From: Proteobacteria bacterium UBA7415
GTDB lineage: Bacteria; Pseudomonadota; Gammaproteobacteria; Arenicellales; Arenicellaceae
DNA length: 48,544 nucleotides
Reading direction: 5' to 3'
Assembly (NCBI GenBank): GCA_002470515.1
Contig: DKML01000028.1
Span: 1 to 48,544 of the forward strand
The position numbers and the translations under genes are program-made. The number at the start of each line of letters is the position of its first letter. Position 1 is the stretch's first letter. The notes below the pieces were generated by a model. It saw only the letters and a program-made list of their open reading frames with translations, searched no databases and was not told where the DNA came from. Positions 33,558 through 42,896 of the stretch are shown piece after piece.

Positions 33558-33926
33558 CTAACTGTCTTTTCTACGCATAATCATCGGTATCAATAGAATG
33601 ACTGACATGACTAAGCCGGGCGCAATCGCGCGTGGTAGCACTTGAGTCACTGCCATGCCTGGTGCGGTTGGCGCTATAAACATATAAAAGTAAATTGCTA
33701 ATCCTATGGCTGAAAGTGCCAAAGGTACAAACGCAGCTAATACATAACTTTTGGGCGGAGATGCTTTTGCCAACAGGTGTCGCGCTATAAAAAACGGTAT
33801 TACGGCAGTTAATATAACCACTAGGGCCGTGGTTGCCATATACATCGGTTCTCCCATTTGGGATGGTACGGCGGTGTATTTAATGTAGCTGTAAACAAGT
33901 AGAAAAATAGTAAATGCGGTTTTCAT
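33558..33926 (-). CDS. Small membrane protein of unknown function
   Basis: 122-residue hydrophobic protein with four probable transmembrane helices (about 3-18, 27-48, 59-80 and 95-115), ending in the basic tail MIMRRKDS. I chose ATG at 33926 because AGGGGAT precedes it at a good distance; an upstream in-frame start at 33980 has no ribosome site. I do not recognise the family. It lies between the decayed and intact copies of the DUF885 gene, on the opposite strand, and may have been brought in or kept by the same duplication. Confidence 0.7.
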   Translation of the reverse strand: MKTAFTIFLLVYSYIKYTAVPSQMGEPMYMATTALVVILTAVIPFFIARHLLAKASPPKSYVLAAFVPLALSAIGLAIYFYMFIAPTAPGMAVTQVLPRAIAPGLVMSVILLIPMIMRRKDS

Positions 33927-34159
33927 TGTAAATCCCCTTTTTTGGTTAACAGCTGATTCTATGCCAGCCTGAACCGACAACTTTAGCTAAGTTGAATAAC
34001 TCTGAACATTTGTCTTTCCAAAAGATAATGTTTGGCCAAGGGTAGTTTCCGAGCAAAGCGGCATTTCAATTTTGGGGCATGGCAGGTTTTTTATGGGTTT
34101 ACGTGTGCTCGAGAGTTATTGACCGAACGTTGATTTGGTGTTTTTGTATGCGGTGTCTA

Positions 34160-34187
34160 TTTACACCCGCGAAGTTCAATATATTAT
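34160..34187 (+). promoter_or_regulatory. Promoter of the DUF885 gene
   Basis: TTTACA (34160-34165) and TATTAT (34182-34187) are 16 bp apart, 43 bp before the ATG. A TCTATTTACA element also occurs upstream of the decayed copy, near 33070, which suggests the duplication included regulatory sequence. Confidence 0.5.
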
Positions 34188-34230
34188 TCAATCTGCTGTT
34201 AATTCTTAAAAATATAAAGACATAAATTCT

Positions 34231-36096
34231 ATGAAAACAATAAATACTAAAATATTAGCCTTGATGCTTGTGTTGGCCCTAGCGGCGTGCGGCAATCAAA
34301 ATCCGCCGGCTGAAACAACCGAGCCAGAAGTATCAATGACCGAATCCGACAAGCTTAATGAGTGGTTTGAAGTTAAATACGAAGAAGAGCTAATGATGAG
34401 CCCTATAGGGCTTACCTTTTTGGGTCGTAAAGAACGCTATGACGAAATAGATGACATGACTGAAGCGGCTGAAGACGAGCAGCTGGAATGGAAGCGTCAA
34501 ACTGTTGAAGAAATGAAAGCGAGCTTTGATTACGCCGCGCTAACTGACGATGCAAAATTATCGTATAACTTGTGGGCTCATCAATATGAGCAATCAAAAA
34601 ATGCCGTGCCGTTCAGACGCAATGATTATGTGTTTACGCAAATGCAGGGCATACACACTTTCTTACCGACGTTGCTTTTGAGTTTTCATAAAGTAGAGGA
34701 AGTGTCTGACATGGATGCCTTAATCTCAAGAGTCAGTGGTGTAGGCGTTGCGATGAATCAACTTGTTGATCGTGCAAAACTCGGTGCTGAAGAGGGTGTT
34801 AGACCGCCGCGCTTCTCATACGAGATTGTGACTACTCAGGCTCAAGATGTAATCAGTGGTGCTCCATTTGATGACTCCGAAACTGATTCATCTCTTTGGG
34901 GTGGTATCAAGGGTTCTGTAGCCGCCTTACAAGAGGCTGGCGACATTGATGAGGCACAAGCCAACGCATACCTTGAATCTGCAAAAACAGCGTTGATCGA
35001 TAACCTTAAACCTAGCTACGAGAACCTAATCAGTTTCATGCAAGCCGATATCGCTAATACGAGCGAAGAAGCGCAAGGCGCAAGCGCATTACCAAATGGC
35101 GATGCATACTATGCCAATCAGTTGGCCATTAGGACTACAACTGATATGACAGCCGATGAAGTTCATCAACTTGGTTTAAGCGAAGTTACGCGCATCAGAG
35201 CCGAGATGGAAGAGCTTAAGCAAAAGGCTGGCTTTGAAGGAACGTTGCAAGAGTATTTTACTTACATTCGCGACAACAAAGACAGTGAAGAACATTACTA
35301 TCCTAATACCGACGAAGGTCGACAAGGTTACATTGATGATGCAACGGCTGCGATCGAGAACATCAAATTACAGCTGCCTAAGTATTTTGGTATTTTGCCA
35401 AAAGCCGATTTGGAAGTTAAACGCGTAGAGCCTTTTAGAGAACAAGACGGTGCTCCGCAACATTACTTTAGCGGCACACCAGATGGTTCACGCGCTGGTA
35501 TCTACTACGCGCATTTATCAGACATGACTGCCATGCCTAAAAATGAGCTCGAAGTGATTGCGTATCACGAAGGGTTGCCTGGTCACCATATGCAAATCAG
35601 CATTGCACAAGAACTTACCGGCGTTCCTACGTTTAGAACGCAAGCAGGTTCTACCGCGTATATCGAAGGCTGGGCTTTGTACAGTGAAAAGCTGGCTAAA
35701 GAAATGCCATCGACCTATGTCACCATTAATTCAGACTTTGGGCGTTTAGGCAGCGAGATCTGGCGCGCTATTCGTTTGGTTGTAGACAGCGGTATGCACA
35801 GCAAAGGCTGGACCGAAGACGAAGCGGTTGAGTATTTTTCACAAAACTCACCAGCGCCACTAGAAACGATTCGTACTGAAGTTCAGCGTTACCTAGTATG
35901 GCCTGGCCAAGCTACGTCGTACAAAGTGGGTATGATCTTTATTCAAGACCTGCGTGAAGCGGCCGAAAAAGAACTTGGTGACAGGTTTGATATTGGCGGT
36001 TTCCACGACGCGGTACTCGATGGTGGCGCATTACCGTTGAGTATGCTCAAATCAAAAGTTGAACGTTGGGTGGCCGACGAGAAAGCCAAAGCTTAA
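34231..36096 (+). CDS. DUF885 family lipoprotein, predicted zinc peptidase
   Basis: 621-residue lipoprotein of DUF885, a family with a gluzincin-type active site. The signal peptide ends in LAAC at about residue 20-21 (MKTINTKILALMLVLALAAC). The metal motif HEGLPGHH is at 446-453, with GSTAYIEGWALYSEKL downstream carrying the third ligand glutamate. It is complete, unlike the upstream fragment. Family members are thought to be periplasmic dipeptidyl- or carboxypeptidases, but their substrates are mostly unknown. A terminator follows. Promoter TTTACA-16-TATTAT is 43 bp upstream. Confidence 0.92.
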   Translation: MKTINTKILALMLVLALAACGNQNPPAETTEPEVSMTESDKLNEWFEVKYEEELMMSPIGLTFLGRKERYDEIDDMTEAAEDEQLEWKRQTVEEMKASFDYAALTDDAKLSYNLWAHQYEQSKNAVPFRRNDYVFTQMQGIHTFLPTLLLSFHKVEEVSDMDALISRVSGVGVAMNQLVDRAKLGAEEGVRPPRFSYEIVTTQAQDVISGAPFDDSETDSSLWGGIKGSVAALQEAGDIDEAQANAYLESAKTALIDNLKPSYENLISFMQADIANTSEEAQGASALPNGDAYYANQLAIRTTTDMTADEVHQLGLSEVTRIRAEMEELKQKAGFEGTLQEYFTYIRDNKDSEEHYYPNTDEGRQGYIDDATAAIENIKLQLPKYFGILPKADLEVKRVEPFREQDGAPQHYFSGTPDGSRAGIYYAHLSDMTAMPKNELEVIAYHEGLPGHHMQISIAQELTGVPTFRTQAGSTAYIEGWALYSEKLAKEMPSTYVTINSDFGRLGSEIWRAIRLVVDSGMHSKGWTEDEAVEYFSQNSPAPLETIRTEVQRYLVWPGQATSYKVGMIFIQDLREAAEKELGDRFDIGGFHDAVLDGGALPLSMLKSKVERWVADEKAKA

Positions 36097-36120
36097 ACTT
36101 ATCAGCTAGAGTAGATTAGA

Positions 36121-36152
36121 AACGGCGATGTTAATCATCGCCGTTTTTTTTG
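36121..36152 (+). terminator. Terminator after the DUF885 gene
   Basis: AACGGCGATG (36121-36130) pairs with CATCGCCGTT (36136-36145) around TTAAT and is followed by a long T-tract. Confidence 0.92.
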
Positions 36153-36264
36153 AAGGTTTGTTGCGCTTGCTTACAAAAAAGTATCAACTGTTGACGTGGA
36201 TAGTCTTACCTGCGTTTATGAAGCGTGACTCTCCAATTACTTAACCCGAATAGGAGTACTAAAT

Positions 36265-36606
36265 ATGTCAACTCACCACGCAGCATCTGGCGAAATTGTA
36301 GACCTCGCCACATGGGCAGATGATCTGCCTTTCGAAAAATCGAAAGTTATCTTTAAAACCGAGGGCCTTGAGCTCGCTCGCCTAGTTATTAAATCTGGCG
36401 TAACGATGCAAAGTGGAGGTTACTGCAGTGTGGATGGCCCCATTGTTGTTCACTGTATCGAGGGCGAGGTGAAAGTGAAAGTGAAAACGCCTGAGCGAGA
36501 GATCAGTCTTAAGCCCGGGCAGCTGGGCTATTTAGAGGGCGGAACCGAGCACGCACTAACGGGTGAATTGGACTCTTTGGTACTGCTAACTATTACGCTC
36601 GTTTAA
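36265..36606 (+). CDS. Small cupin-fold protein
   Basis: 113-residue single-domain cupin-like protein. The barrel is seen as VIFKTEGLELARLVIKSG, HCIEGEVKVKVK, ISLKPGQLGYLEGGTEHAL, with the second motif's histidine in GTEHAL. The first motif lacks the usual HxH, so metal binding would be partial. GGAG nine bases before the ATG fixes the start. Role unknown; single-gene transcript. It converges with the hydrolase gene after 35 bp. Confidence 0.82.
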   Translation: MSTHHAASGEIVDLATWADDLPFEKSKVIFKTEGLELARLVIKSGVTMQSGGYCSVDGPIVVHCIEGEVKVKVKTPEREISLKPGQLGYLEGGTEHALTGELDSLVLLTITLV

Positions 36607-36641
36607 CGAGTTTCGTGCTTCGGTTTTTAAAGGCTCTACCT

Positions 36642-37586
36642 TTATTTAACAAGACACCGCCTATTCAAAAAAGAAATCGTCAGCTCAGTCACCGCTTTTC
36701 GGTTTGACGAAAAACTGTGGTCATCCTGAATCACGTGGTACTCCAATTGTGAAGGGCTTTGTTGGCGTACAGTGTCTACGATGGGTGTTATGTGTTGTTC
36801 CATAGGAATGACCTGAGTGTCCGCCGCCAAAATGAGCATGTGCCGTTCGCCCAAAGATCTCAAGCGAGGCACTAGATCAAATTTGGCTCGGTGCGCGTCT
36901 ACTTCGGATATCGACTTTGCGCCAGACCAGTCTTTGAGCATAAATAGGGTGTCGGAGTAATCGCTCCAAAGTGTGTCAGAAACCGCCCATGCCCCTATGT
37001 TCACACCATCGTATGCCACAGCACAACGAACGTTTTCGTTGTCGAGCATACCCGCCACGGACATGTGGCCCCCCAAGCTGTGTCCAACCAATGATAATTG
37101 CTTTGGATCGATTCGCAATCTGGTAGCGTTGTCTGGATCGGATAGGTACTTAAGCGTCGATTGCACATCTGCTTCGGCGTTCATAAACGAAAACTCCCCT
37201 TCGGCTCCCCAGGCTCCACGATAGTTAAAATAGACGGCGTTCCATCCTGCCGCTCGCGCGGCCTGAGCTACGTCTAAGCTTCTCTCATTACCGGGGTAAC
37301 CGTGTAAGAACACAGCCGTGGGGTGAGGCCCTTTACCGGCGGCTATATAGATAAGGCCTGGCATGCGATCGCCGCCCGAAAGTATGGTTAACTCGGCTAT
37401 GGTTGCCGCGTCACTCGAGAGGGGTTTTGCCAGAACAATGTTAGGCGCTACGACTAACGCAAGTAACGTCAAAACGGTTAGGGTTGCTTTGTTTAGAACA
37501 CACTGAGCTTGGTTTTGTTTACGAGGAGTCTTATGCAGCATATTGTCTAGTAATGAGGCGTTGTTTCGTAAATTTTTCATAATCAT
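36642..37586 (-). CDS. Exported alpha/beta hydrolase
   Basis: 314-residue S9/S15-like alpha/beta hydrolase. The fold shows the oxyanion element FLHGYPGNERS, nucleophile GHSLGGH, and histidine in QDDHSFSS; the acid residue is probably in LAADTQVIP. A hydrophobic stretch at about 34-52 (ATLTVLTLLALVVAPNIVLA) acts as signal or anchor after an unusually long N-terminus; a start at internal ATG 37541 would give a more normal signal. It starts 14 bp after the SDR stop on the same strand, so the two form one operon. Confidence 0.86.
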   Translation of the reverse strand: MIMKNLRNNASLLDNMLHKTPRKQNQAQCVLNKATLTVLTLLALVVAPNIVLAKPLSSDAATIAELTILSGGDRMPGLIYIAAGKGPHPTAVFLHGYPGNERSLDVAQAARAAGWNAVYFNYRGAWGAEGEFSFMNAEADVQSTLKYLSDPDNATRLRIDPKQLSLVGHSLGGHMSVAGMLDNENVRCAVAYDGVNIGAWAVSDTLWSDYSDTLFMLKDWSGAKSISEVDAHRAKFDLVPRLRSLGERHMLILAADTQVIPMEQHITPIVDTVRQQSPSQLEYHVIQDDHSFSSNRKAVTELTISFLNRRCLVK

Positions 37587-37600
37587 GTAATTTAATAGTC

Positions 37601-38458
37601 TTAGCCGCGAGAAAGAAACGATTCGATAACTCTTGCTTGTTGAATCTTACCTGTGGGGTCAGATTGAGTCTTCAATTCACAGAACGTATTCGACCACTCA
37701 GAGGTACGTGTTCGAACAGGAGGCTCTGGGCTTTCTATACACTTAACAACGACTTCGGCGACTTGGTCAGAAGTTTGGTAAAGTCCTTCTATGCCTCTTG
37801 ATGCGCTGCCAAGGTAGGTCTCAAGAATAGGTCGATACTCATCATCGGCCATGCCGCCAGTACCCTCAAAATGCTTTAACGCGTTAGTCGCAAAATCTGA
37901 ACTGATGCCGCCGGGTTCAACCGCTGTAAAATTAATATTGAAAGACGGTTGAATATAGCTCGCCATCGACTCCGTATAGCCCTCTACGGCAAATTTGGCA
38001 GCGCAGTAAATTTCATTGAAAGGTTGTCCTACTAAGCCGCCTACAGAAGAAATGTTAACAATATGTCCGCTGCGTTGCTTGCGCATGTGGGGCATTACGG
38101 CTTTGGTGCAACGGACCACACCCATAAAATTAACATCCATCACCCATTGAATATCTTCTTCAGTCGCTTGCTCAGTACTGCGAATAAACCCAGAGCCTGC
38201 ATTGTTAACAAGAACATCGATGCTACCTTCGATGTTGACAATTTCACTAACACAGCGATCAACACTTGCTGTGTCCTGCACATCCAATTGTTTTATCTCA
38301 AGAGAAACGCCGGCAGTCTCGGCCGCTTCTTGAAGTTGAGATTTCTTTTCCAAGTTTCTCATCGTTGCGTATACAGCATAGCCTTTTGCGGCCAACTGAA
38401 TAGATATGCTAATTCCAAGCCCCGTGGATGCTCCTGTAACGAGTGCTACTTTTTTCAT
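37601..38458 (-). CDS. Short-chain dehydrogenase/reductase
   Basis: 285-residue classical SDR using NAD(P). The cofactor motif TGASTGLG is near residue 8-15, NNAG is in DVLVNNAGSG, and the active site is YCAAK with serine in NISSVGG. Length is a little above the 250-residue average through an extended C-terminus. The ribosome site is weak. It is the first gene of a two-gene operon with the hydrolase; a reductase plus hydrolase pair would fit turnover of an ester or keto compound, but nothing more specific can be stated. Confidence 0.93.
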   Translation of the reverse strand: MKKVALVTGASTGLGISISIQLAAKGYAVYATMRNLEKKSQLQEAAETAGVSLEIKQLDVQDTASVDRCVSEIVNIEGSIDVLVNNAGSGFIRSTEQATEEDIQWVMDVNFMGVVRCTKAVMPHMRKQRSGHIVNISSVGGLVGQPFNEIYCAAKFAVEGYTESMASYIQPSFNINFTAVEPGGISSDFATNALKHFEGTGGMADDEYRPILETYLGSASRGIEGLYQTSDQVAEVVVKCIESPEPPVRTRTSEWSNTFCELKTQSDPTGKIQQARVIESFLSRG

Positions 38459-38761
38459 CAGTTAATTGTCCATCGATTGTTGGTGTGGTGAGGTCTAAAT
38501 GATTAAACCTCTTTAGATATGTTTAAGATATCACGCTACCCTTGGCTCGTCACTTTGATCAGACGCAAGGCAAAGCGTGGTCACAAAGTATAAATACTCT
38601 CTATGCCTATAAGATTGTTGAGGTGAGTCTTGTATACTTTCTATGCAGCGCAATCAGTCGAATAGAAAAAACATGTTTATTATGAAAAGAACGTTCGATC
38701 ATAGAAGGCCTAAGCACAAGAATGGAGTCTTATCGACAGGGTTACCGATAGGGGAGTGCAA
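38459..38761. other. Divergent intergenic region, no gene seen
   Basis: About 300 bp between the divergent SDR and exonuclease I genes. It holds no convincing open frame or RNA. A partial hairpin, GAGGTCTAA with TTAAACCTC, lies near 38489-38510, with one mismatch. CTCTATGCC/TTCTATGCA short repeats occur near 38600-38646. Both promoters must be here, but none is clear. Confidence 0.5.
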
Positions 38762-40141
38762 ATGAACTTCGTATTTTACGATTTAGAGACTTCTGGTCTT
38801 TCCAGCAGTTATGATCAAATTCTGCAATTTGCGGCAATTGTTACCGACGAAAATTTTGTTGAACTAGAACGAGTTAACCTTCGGTGTCAGCTGTCTTCGC
38901 ATATCCTGCCTAGCCCAATGGCGTTAGCAGTAACTGGGGTGTCACCTAAAGACTTCACCGATACCAGTCTGCCGACGGAGTTTGAATTTGCTCAATCAAT
39001 ACGAGAGTTCATTAGCAAGTGGGCCCCTGCAACCTGGACGGGATACAACTCGCTAGGCTTTGACGAACCGCACTTAAGGCAGATGTTTTTTCAAACTTTA
39101 CAGCCCAATGTGTATGAAACACAGTTTAATGGAAACAATCGTTTAGACATCATGCAGGTGGTTCAGGCATGCCGTGTCAAGCATCCAGACGCGCTGGTTT
39201 GGGTAAAGAACCAAAAGAACAAGATAAGCTTCAAGCTGGACCAAATAGCACCTGGCAACGGATTTCCTCAGCACAATGCCCATGACGCATTAGGCGATGT
39301 GGAAGCAACCATATTTATAGCGCAAAAAATCGCGCAGAATGCTCCGGAGTTTTGGGCACTCGCGGTTGAGAACAGAGATAAACAAGCGGTGCTGCGCAAG
39401 ATAAACTCGTTTGAACCGGTGCAGTTCATCCAAAACTTTTACGGGAAGATGCAAGATTATTCGCTGTGCTTTGTCTGTGCGGTTGGCAACAATGCTGTCT
39501 TCTTTGATATCGAAAACAATGACCCATTGGATTACGTGAATGGCAGCGACGAAGAAATCAAAATGCTTCTTGAGCGCAACCCTCGAGTTATACACACGGT
39601 AGCTGTAAACAAAGCTCCGAGCCTTTTTCTAATGACGAACGCTGACGAGGTTCTTCGCCAGAGATCGGAAGTATTAAAACAAGCCTACGATTTTCAAAAT
39701 CGCTTGAGCAATGCTATTCAACAAAGCTATGACGACAAAGATGTTGCCCCGAATAAGCCTGTCGAAGACAAAATCTATGACGGCTTTTATGACAATGCCG
39801 ATAAGCGATTACTGGAAGAGTTTCAAGTAAGCAGTTGGGATCAACGCAAATCAATGCTGTCGAAACTAAAAGACCCTAGGCTTATACAACTAGGTCGCAG
39901 GCTAACTATTTTTCAAGGTGATTCCCAAAACTCTGAAATCGAGAAAGCCAAAGCAACCGAATATCTAAATCAAAAATGGTTCGCACAAGGTGATGTTGAG
40001 TGGACAACCTTTGCCAAAGTAGATAAAGATATCGCAGATATTAAGCGGCGCGAATTGCTCAATGTACAAAAGACTCAGGAGCTTGAAGATTACTACGCAG
40101 ACGTAAAACACAAGCTTGAGACTGGAGAGTTAATACGGTAA
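38762..40141 (+). CDS. sbcB: Exonuclease I family 3'-5' exonuclease
   Basis: 459-residue DEDDh exonuclease that degrades single-stranded DNA 3' to 5', working in mismatch repair and recombination. E. coli exonuclease I is 475 residues. The active-site residues are D7 and E9 (FYDLETSGL), D in LGFDEPH, and H and D in HNAHDALGDVEAT. The C-terminal SH3-like and helical parts (NAVFFDIENNDP, YDGFYDNADKRLLEEF) match exonuclease I rather than a plain DnaQ domain. ATG at 38762 has GGGGAG at the right distance; GTG at 38756 overlaps that site. Stand-alone gene. Confidence 0.9.
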   Translation: MNFVFYDLETSGLSSSYDQILQFAAIVTDENFVELERVNLRCQLSSHILPSPMALAVTGVSPKDFTDTSLPTEFEFAQSIREFISKWAPATWTGYNSLGFDEPHLRQMFFQTLQPNVYETQFNGNNRLDIMQVVQACRVKHPDALVWVKNQKNKISFKLDQIAPGNGFPQHNAHDALGDVEATIFIAQKIAQNAPEFWALAVENRDKQAVLRKINSFEPVQFIQNFYGKMQDYSLCFVCAVGNNAVFFDIENNDPLDYVNGSDEEIKMLLERNPRVIHTVAVNKAPSLFLMTNADEVLRQRSEVLKQAYDFQNRLSNAIQQSYDDKDVAPNKPVEDKIYDGFYDNADKRLLEEFQVSSWDQRKSMLSKLKDPRLIQLGRRLTIFQGDSQNSEIEKAKATEYLNQKWFAQGDVEWTTFAKVDKDIADIKRRELLNVQKTQELEDYYADVKHKLETGELIR

Positions 40142-40231
40142 TAGACCGCCGACTAACAATGCTCCTAAAATCGGTTGTTTTGTTTCAATGCTACTCACTG
40201 CAATCGATTGTTTAACCGTTAAAAAGTTTAG

Positions 40232-40876
40232 TTAGCCTAGTGATTTAAGCTGCCCACTAATCTCTCTTAATACAACCTCAGTCTTTTCCACTGTTGTGTA
40301 CTTAGCTTTCAAATCAAACAGATTCGCAACATGAGCATCGGGTGTTCGATCACTGCAGGCATCCTCAGCTACCACTACTGGGTAGTTGTTCTGTAGGCCA
40401 TCGACTGCGGTGGCTCTCACACAACCGCTTGTGGTGAACCCTGTGACAACCAACGAATCAATTCCACGTTGTTTCAGCTGCGTGTTGAGCGTTGTACCAT
40501 GGAAAGCACTTGCCCAGTGTTTCTCTATTAGTAAATCACCTGTCTTAAATTCTAGTCTGTCGTCCAATTCTGGCCAAGGTTCGCCGCGTTGCAATACGTT
40601 TAGTGCAGGAAGTTTTGCTCTGAACACACTAGCTTGGTCGTCGGTGTCGTAGACCACTGTTGTGAATACGATTAGGTGACCGTGCGCTCTAAACGCCTGT
40701 ACTAAATCTTGTATCTTAGCTACGGCCGCATCGCAGTCGTGACCGAGTGGGCAGGCTGGGTCGGTAAAGCCTTTAATGGCGTCTACAATGATTAGCGCGG
40801 GTTTGTTGCCTAAGCTAATAGAAGTGTCGATTGATGAGTCGCTAGTTGTATTTGTTGACTTAGAAGTTACGTTCAT
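40232..40876 (-). CDS. Isochorismatase-family cysteine hydrolase
   Basis: 214-residue hydrolase with the family triad D32 (IIVDAIKGF), K119 (EKHWASAF) and C152 (TTSGCVRA). It is closest to N-carbamoylsarcosine amidase-type amidohydrolases. The N-terminus (1-22) is a Ser/Thr-rich extension. It lies 133 bp after the HyuB gene on the same strand, but a terminator stands between them, so it is a separate transcript or made by read-through. Given hydantoinase-type genes upstream, an amide, carbamoyl or ureido substrate is an attractive but unproven idea. Confidence 0.9.
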   Translation of the reverse strand: MNVTSKSTNTTSDSSIDTSISLGNKPALIIVDAIKGFTDPACPLGHDCDAAVAKIQDLVQAFRAHGHLIVFTTVVYDTDDQASVFRAKLPALNVLQRGEPWPELDDRLEFKTGDLLIEKHWASAFHGTTLNTQLKQRGIDSLVVTGFTTSGCVRATAVDGLQNNYPVVVAEDACSDRTPDAHVANLFDLKAKYTTVEKTEVVLREISGQLKSLG

Positions 40877-40906
40877 GGCGATTGAGTAATAAATGGTAGT
40901 TTGAAC

Positions 40907-40944
40907 AAAAAACCCCGCGTTAGAAGCAAAGCCTACCGCGGGGT
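40907..40944 (-). terminator. Terminator of the hyu operon
   Basis: On the minus strand ACCCCGCG (40944-40937) pairs with CGCGGGGT (40919-40912), extended by GTAG/CTA with one mismatch, and runs into TTTTTT (40912-40907). It lies after the HyuB stop (41010) and before the isochorismatase start (40876). Confidence 0.88.
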
Positions 40945-41009
40945 ATTTGTCGTTCTTTGCGAAGCTAGTATAAGCTAGAGCCGCTTGCTGTGTTGCTTGC
41001 TACGCTTTA

Positions 41010-42887
41010 CTACTTAGCGTTTGCTCCTATAAACACAGGTTTGACCGGCGCAGGCAAATTCGTTTCAGCTTCGCAGCGCGCTCGAATATCTTCGAGATCA
41101 CCACCAAAGTTGAAAAGCTCTGCTTCGGCTGGTCGCTCGCTCGCCATTTTCTTGCGCAATGTTTCCGTCGCAGATGCATCAACCGATCCGCTATCGTCGA
41201 GTACTACGCCGTAACGTTTTGCGCCTTCGCTGGATACAAGTCTACGTTCTACATCTGTACGTACCAGCTCTGGATCGCGCTCAAGAGGATTACCCCAGCC
41301 GCCACCGCCCCACGTATTAAAGTAGAGAACATCGCCTTCTTTTACTTTGATGCCTTCGACCTTAGCCGGCAGCCATTCTTCGCTGCCATCTACGCGGACT
41401 AACTTCTTAGTCGAGCGCATGCCGGTGTCGCCACCTAATACGCCCCATGGATAGGTTAACCAGCGTTCGTCGTGAATGCCGATGTCGCCATCGCATAAGA
41501 AGTGGTAAGCCACACTTAAGCCGTTACCGCCACGATGCAAGCCTGCACCGCCCGAATCAACTATCGTCTCGTAACGTTCTATGCGAAGCGGGAAGTACGA
41601 TTCGATAAATTCGTTAGGTACGTTAGTAAAGCCCGGCCACAGTGAGTGTCCGTCTGGGCCATCGCCCACAGGTCTCCCCGGAATTCCACCAAAGCCAATT
41701 TGGAATAACTGAAACCATTCACCTTTTTTGTCGTAGCCTGAGTAGAACAAGTGTGGTGAATCAGAGAAACCCGCTGCGTTTAGCATCATGTCTGGTGCGC
41801 CCATACCTAACAACGCTCCGAGCACGTCAAAGATTCGGCCTAGCGCGTGGGTTCTGCCTGACAAAGCCGCAGGGAAGTTTGGTTTAAGTAAACTACCTTG
41901 TGGGATATTAACTTTTACCAGGTCGTAGAAGCCGTCGTTAAAAACAATTTGCGGGTCTACAACGTTAATCGTAAATGAGCCGAAGAACATTTTGAACATG
42001 TCTTCGTTCATGTAAAAATTAACTGAGCTTTGTGCTTGCGGGTCGGTGCCGTCAAAATCGAAATGTGCTACAGAGCCTTCGCGCCACATCTTACATTTGA
42101 TCTTATACGGGCCCATGCCCATGCCGTCGTCGCACAAGTAGTCGGTAAACTCGCGCGGCTCTTCAGGAATAAACATTTCGATGATGTGCTTCATCGCATC
42201 GTAGTTACGCTGCAACATCGTGTCCATCGTTGAGTAGAACACATCATCGCCAAAGCGTTCTGCCAACTCTACGCATCGCTTGGCCGCCGTATTACAGGCG
42301 GCCACCAGAGCGTTAAGGTCAAAGCGGTTCCACTGTGCGGTGCGAACGTTGTGCAAGATCAGCTCTAACAAGTCTGACTGCAATACGCCTTTTTTGTACA
42401 ACTTAGTCGGAGGAATGCGAATGCCTTCTTGGTAAATGGTGGTGGCTTCAATCGGAATAGAGCCAGGCACCATGCCACCGTTGTCAGACATATGTCCGAA
42501 CATGGCAGACCACGCTATGTGTCGGCCTTCTTTAAACACTGGCACTAAAACAATCCAATCGGGTAAATGCGAAACAGCCGCATTACACATATATGGGTCG
42601 TTGGTTAGTATCACATCACCTTCTTCGATTTCGTCGTTGTAGGCTTCCATAAATGGGCCGATGAATGAGCCGAACTGGCCGACAACCATTTTGCCTTCGC
42701 GGTTAGCGATCATTGGAAAGCAGTCGCCTTGCTCACGAATTCCTGGAGACATCGCGGTACGAAATAATACCGCGTCCATTTCTTCGCGTGCGTTACGCAG
42801 AGAGTTTTCTATTATGTCGACGGTAACACCGTCTACCTCAATTTTGTTAAGAGGCGTATTGTTCGTTTCTATAATTTTGGCTGGCAT
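41010..42887 (-). CDS. hyuB: Hydantoinase B/oxoprolinase family protein
   Basis: 625-residue beta subunit of the hydantoinase/oxoprolinase/acetone-carboxylase group. Typical runs are MSPGIREQGDCFPMIAN near the start, FIGPFMEAYNDEIEEGDVILTNDPYMCN, and LHRGGNGLSVAYHFL plus WGGGGWGNPLERDP near the end. The alpha subunit HyuA is immediately upstream (9 bp). Members hydrolyse cyclic amides such as 5-oxoproline or hydantoins, or carboxylate ketones such as acetone, all with ATP. The reaction here cannot be fixed from sequence alone. A terminator follows. Confidence 0.92.
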   Translation of the reverse strand: MPAKIIETNNTPLNKIEVDGVTVDIIENSLRNAREEMDAVLFRTAMSPGIREQGDCFPMIANREGKMVVGQFGSFIGPFMEAYNDEIEEGDVILTNDPYMCNAAVSHLPDWIVLVPVFKEGRHIAWSAMFGHMSDNGGMVPGSIPIEATTIYQEGIRIPPTKLYKKGVLQSDLLELILHNVRTAQWNRFDLNALVAACNTAAKRCVELAERFGDDVFYSTMDTMLQRNYDAMKHIIEMFIPEEPREFTDYLCDDGMGMGPYKIKCKMWREGSVAHFDFDGTDPQAQSSVNFYMNEDMFKMFFGSFTINVVDPQIVFNDGFYDLVKVNIPQGSLLKPNFPAALSGRTHALGRIFDVLGALLGMGAPDMMLNAAGFSDSPHLFYSGYDKKGEWFQLFQIGFGGIPGRPVGDGPDGHSLWPGFTNVPNEFIESYFPLRIERYETIVDSGGAGLHRGGNGLSVAYHFLCDGDIGIHDERWLTYPWGVLGGDTGMRSTKKLVRVDGSEEWLPAKVEGIKVKEGDVLYFNTWGGGGWGNPLERDPELVRTDVERRLVSSEGAKRYGVVLDDSGSVDASATETLRKKMASERPAEAELFNFGGDLEDIRARCEAETNLPAPVKPVFIGANAK

Positions 42888-42896
42888 AACGACCTC

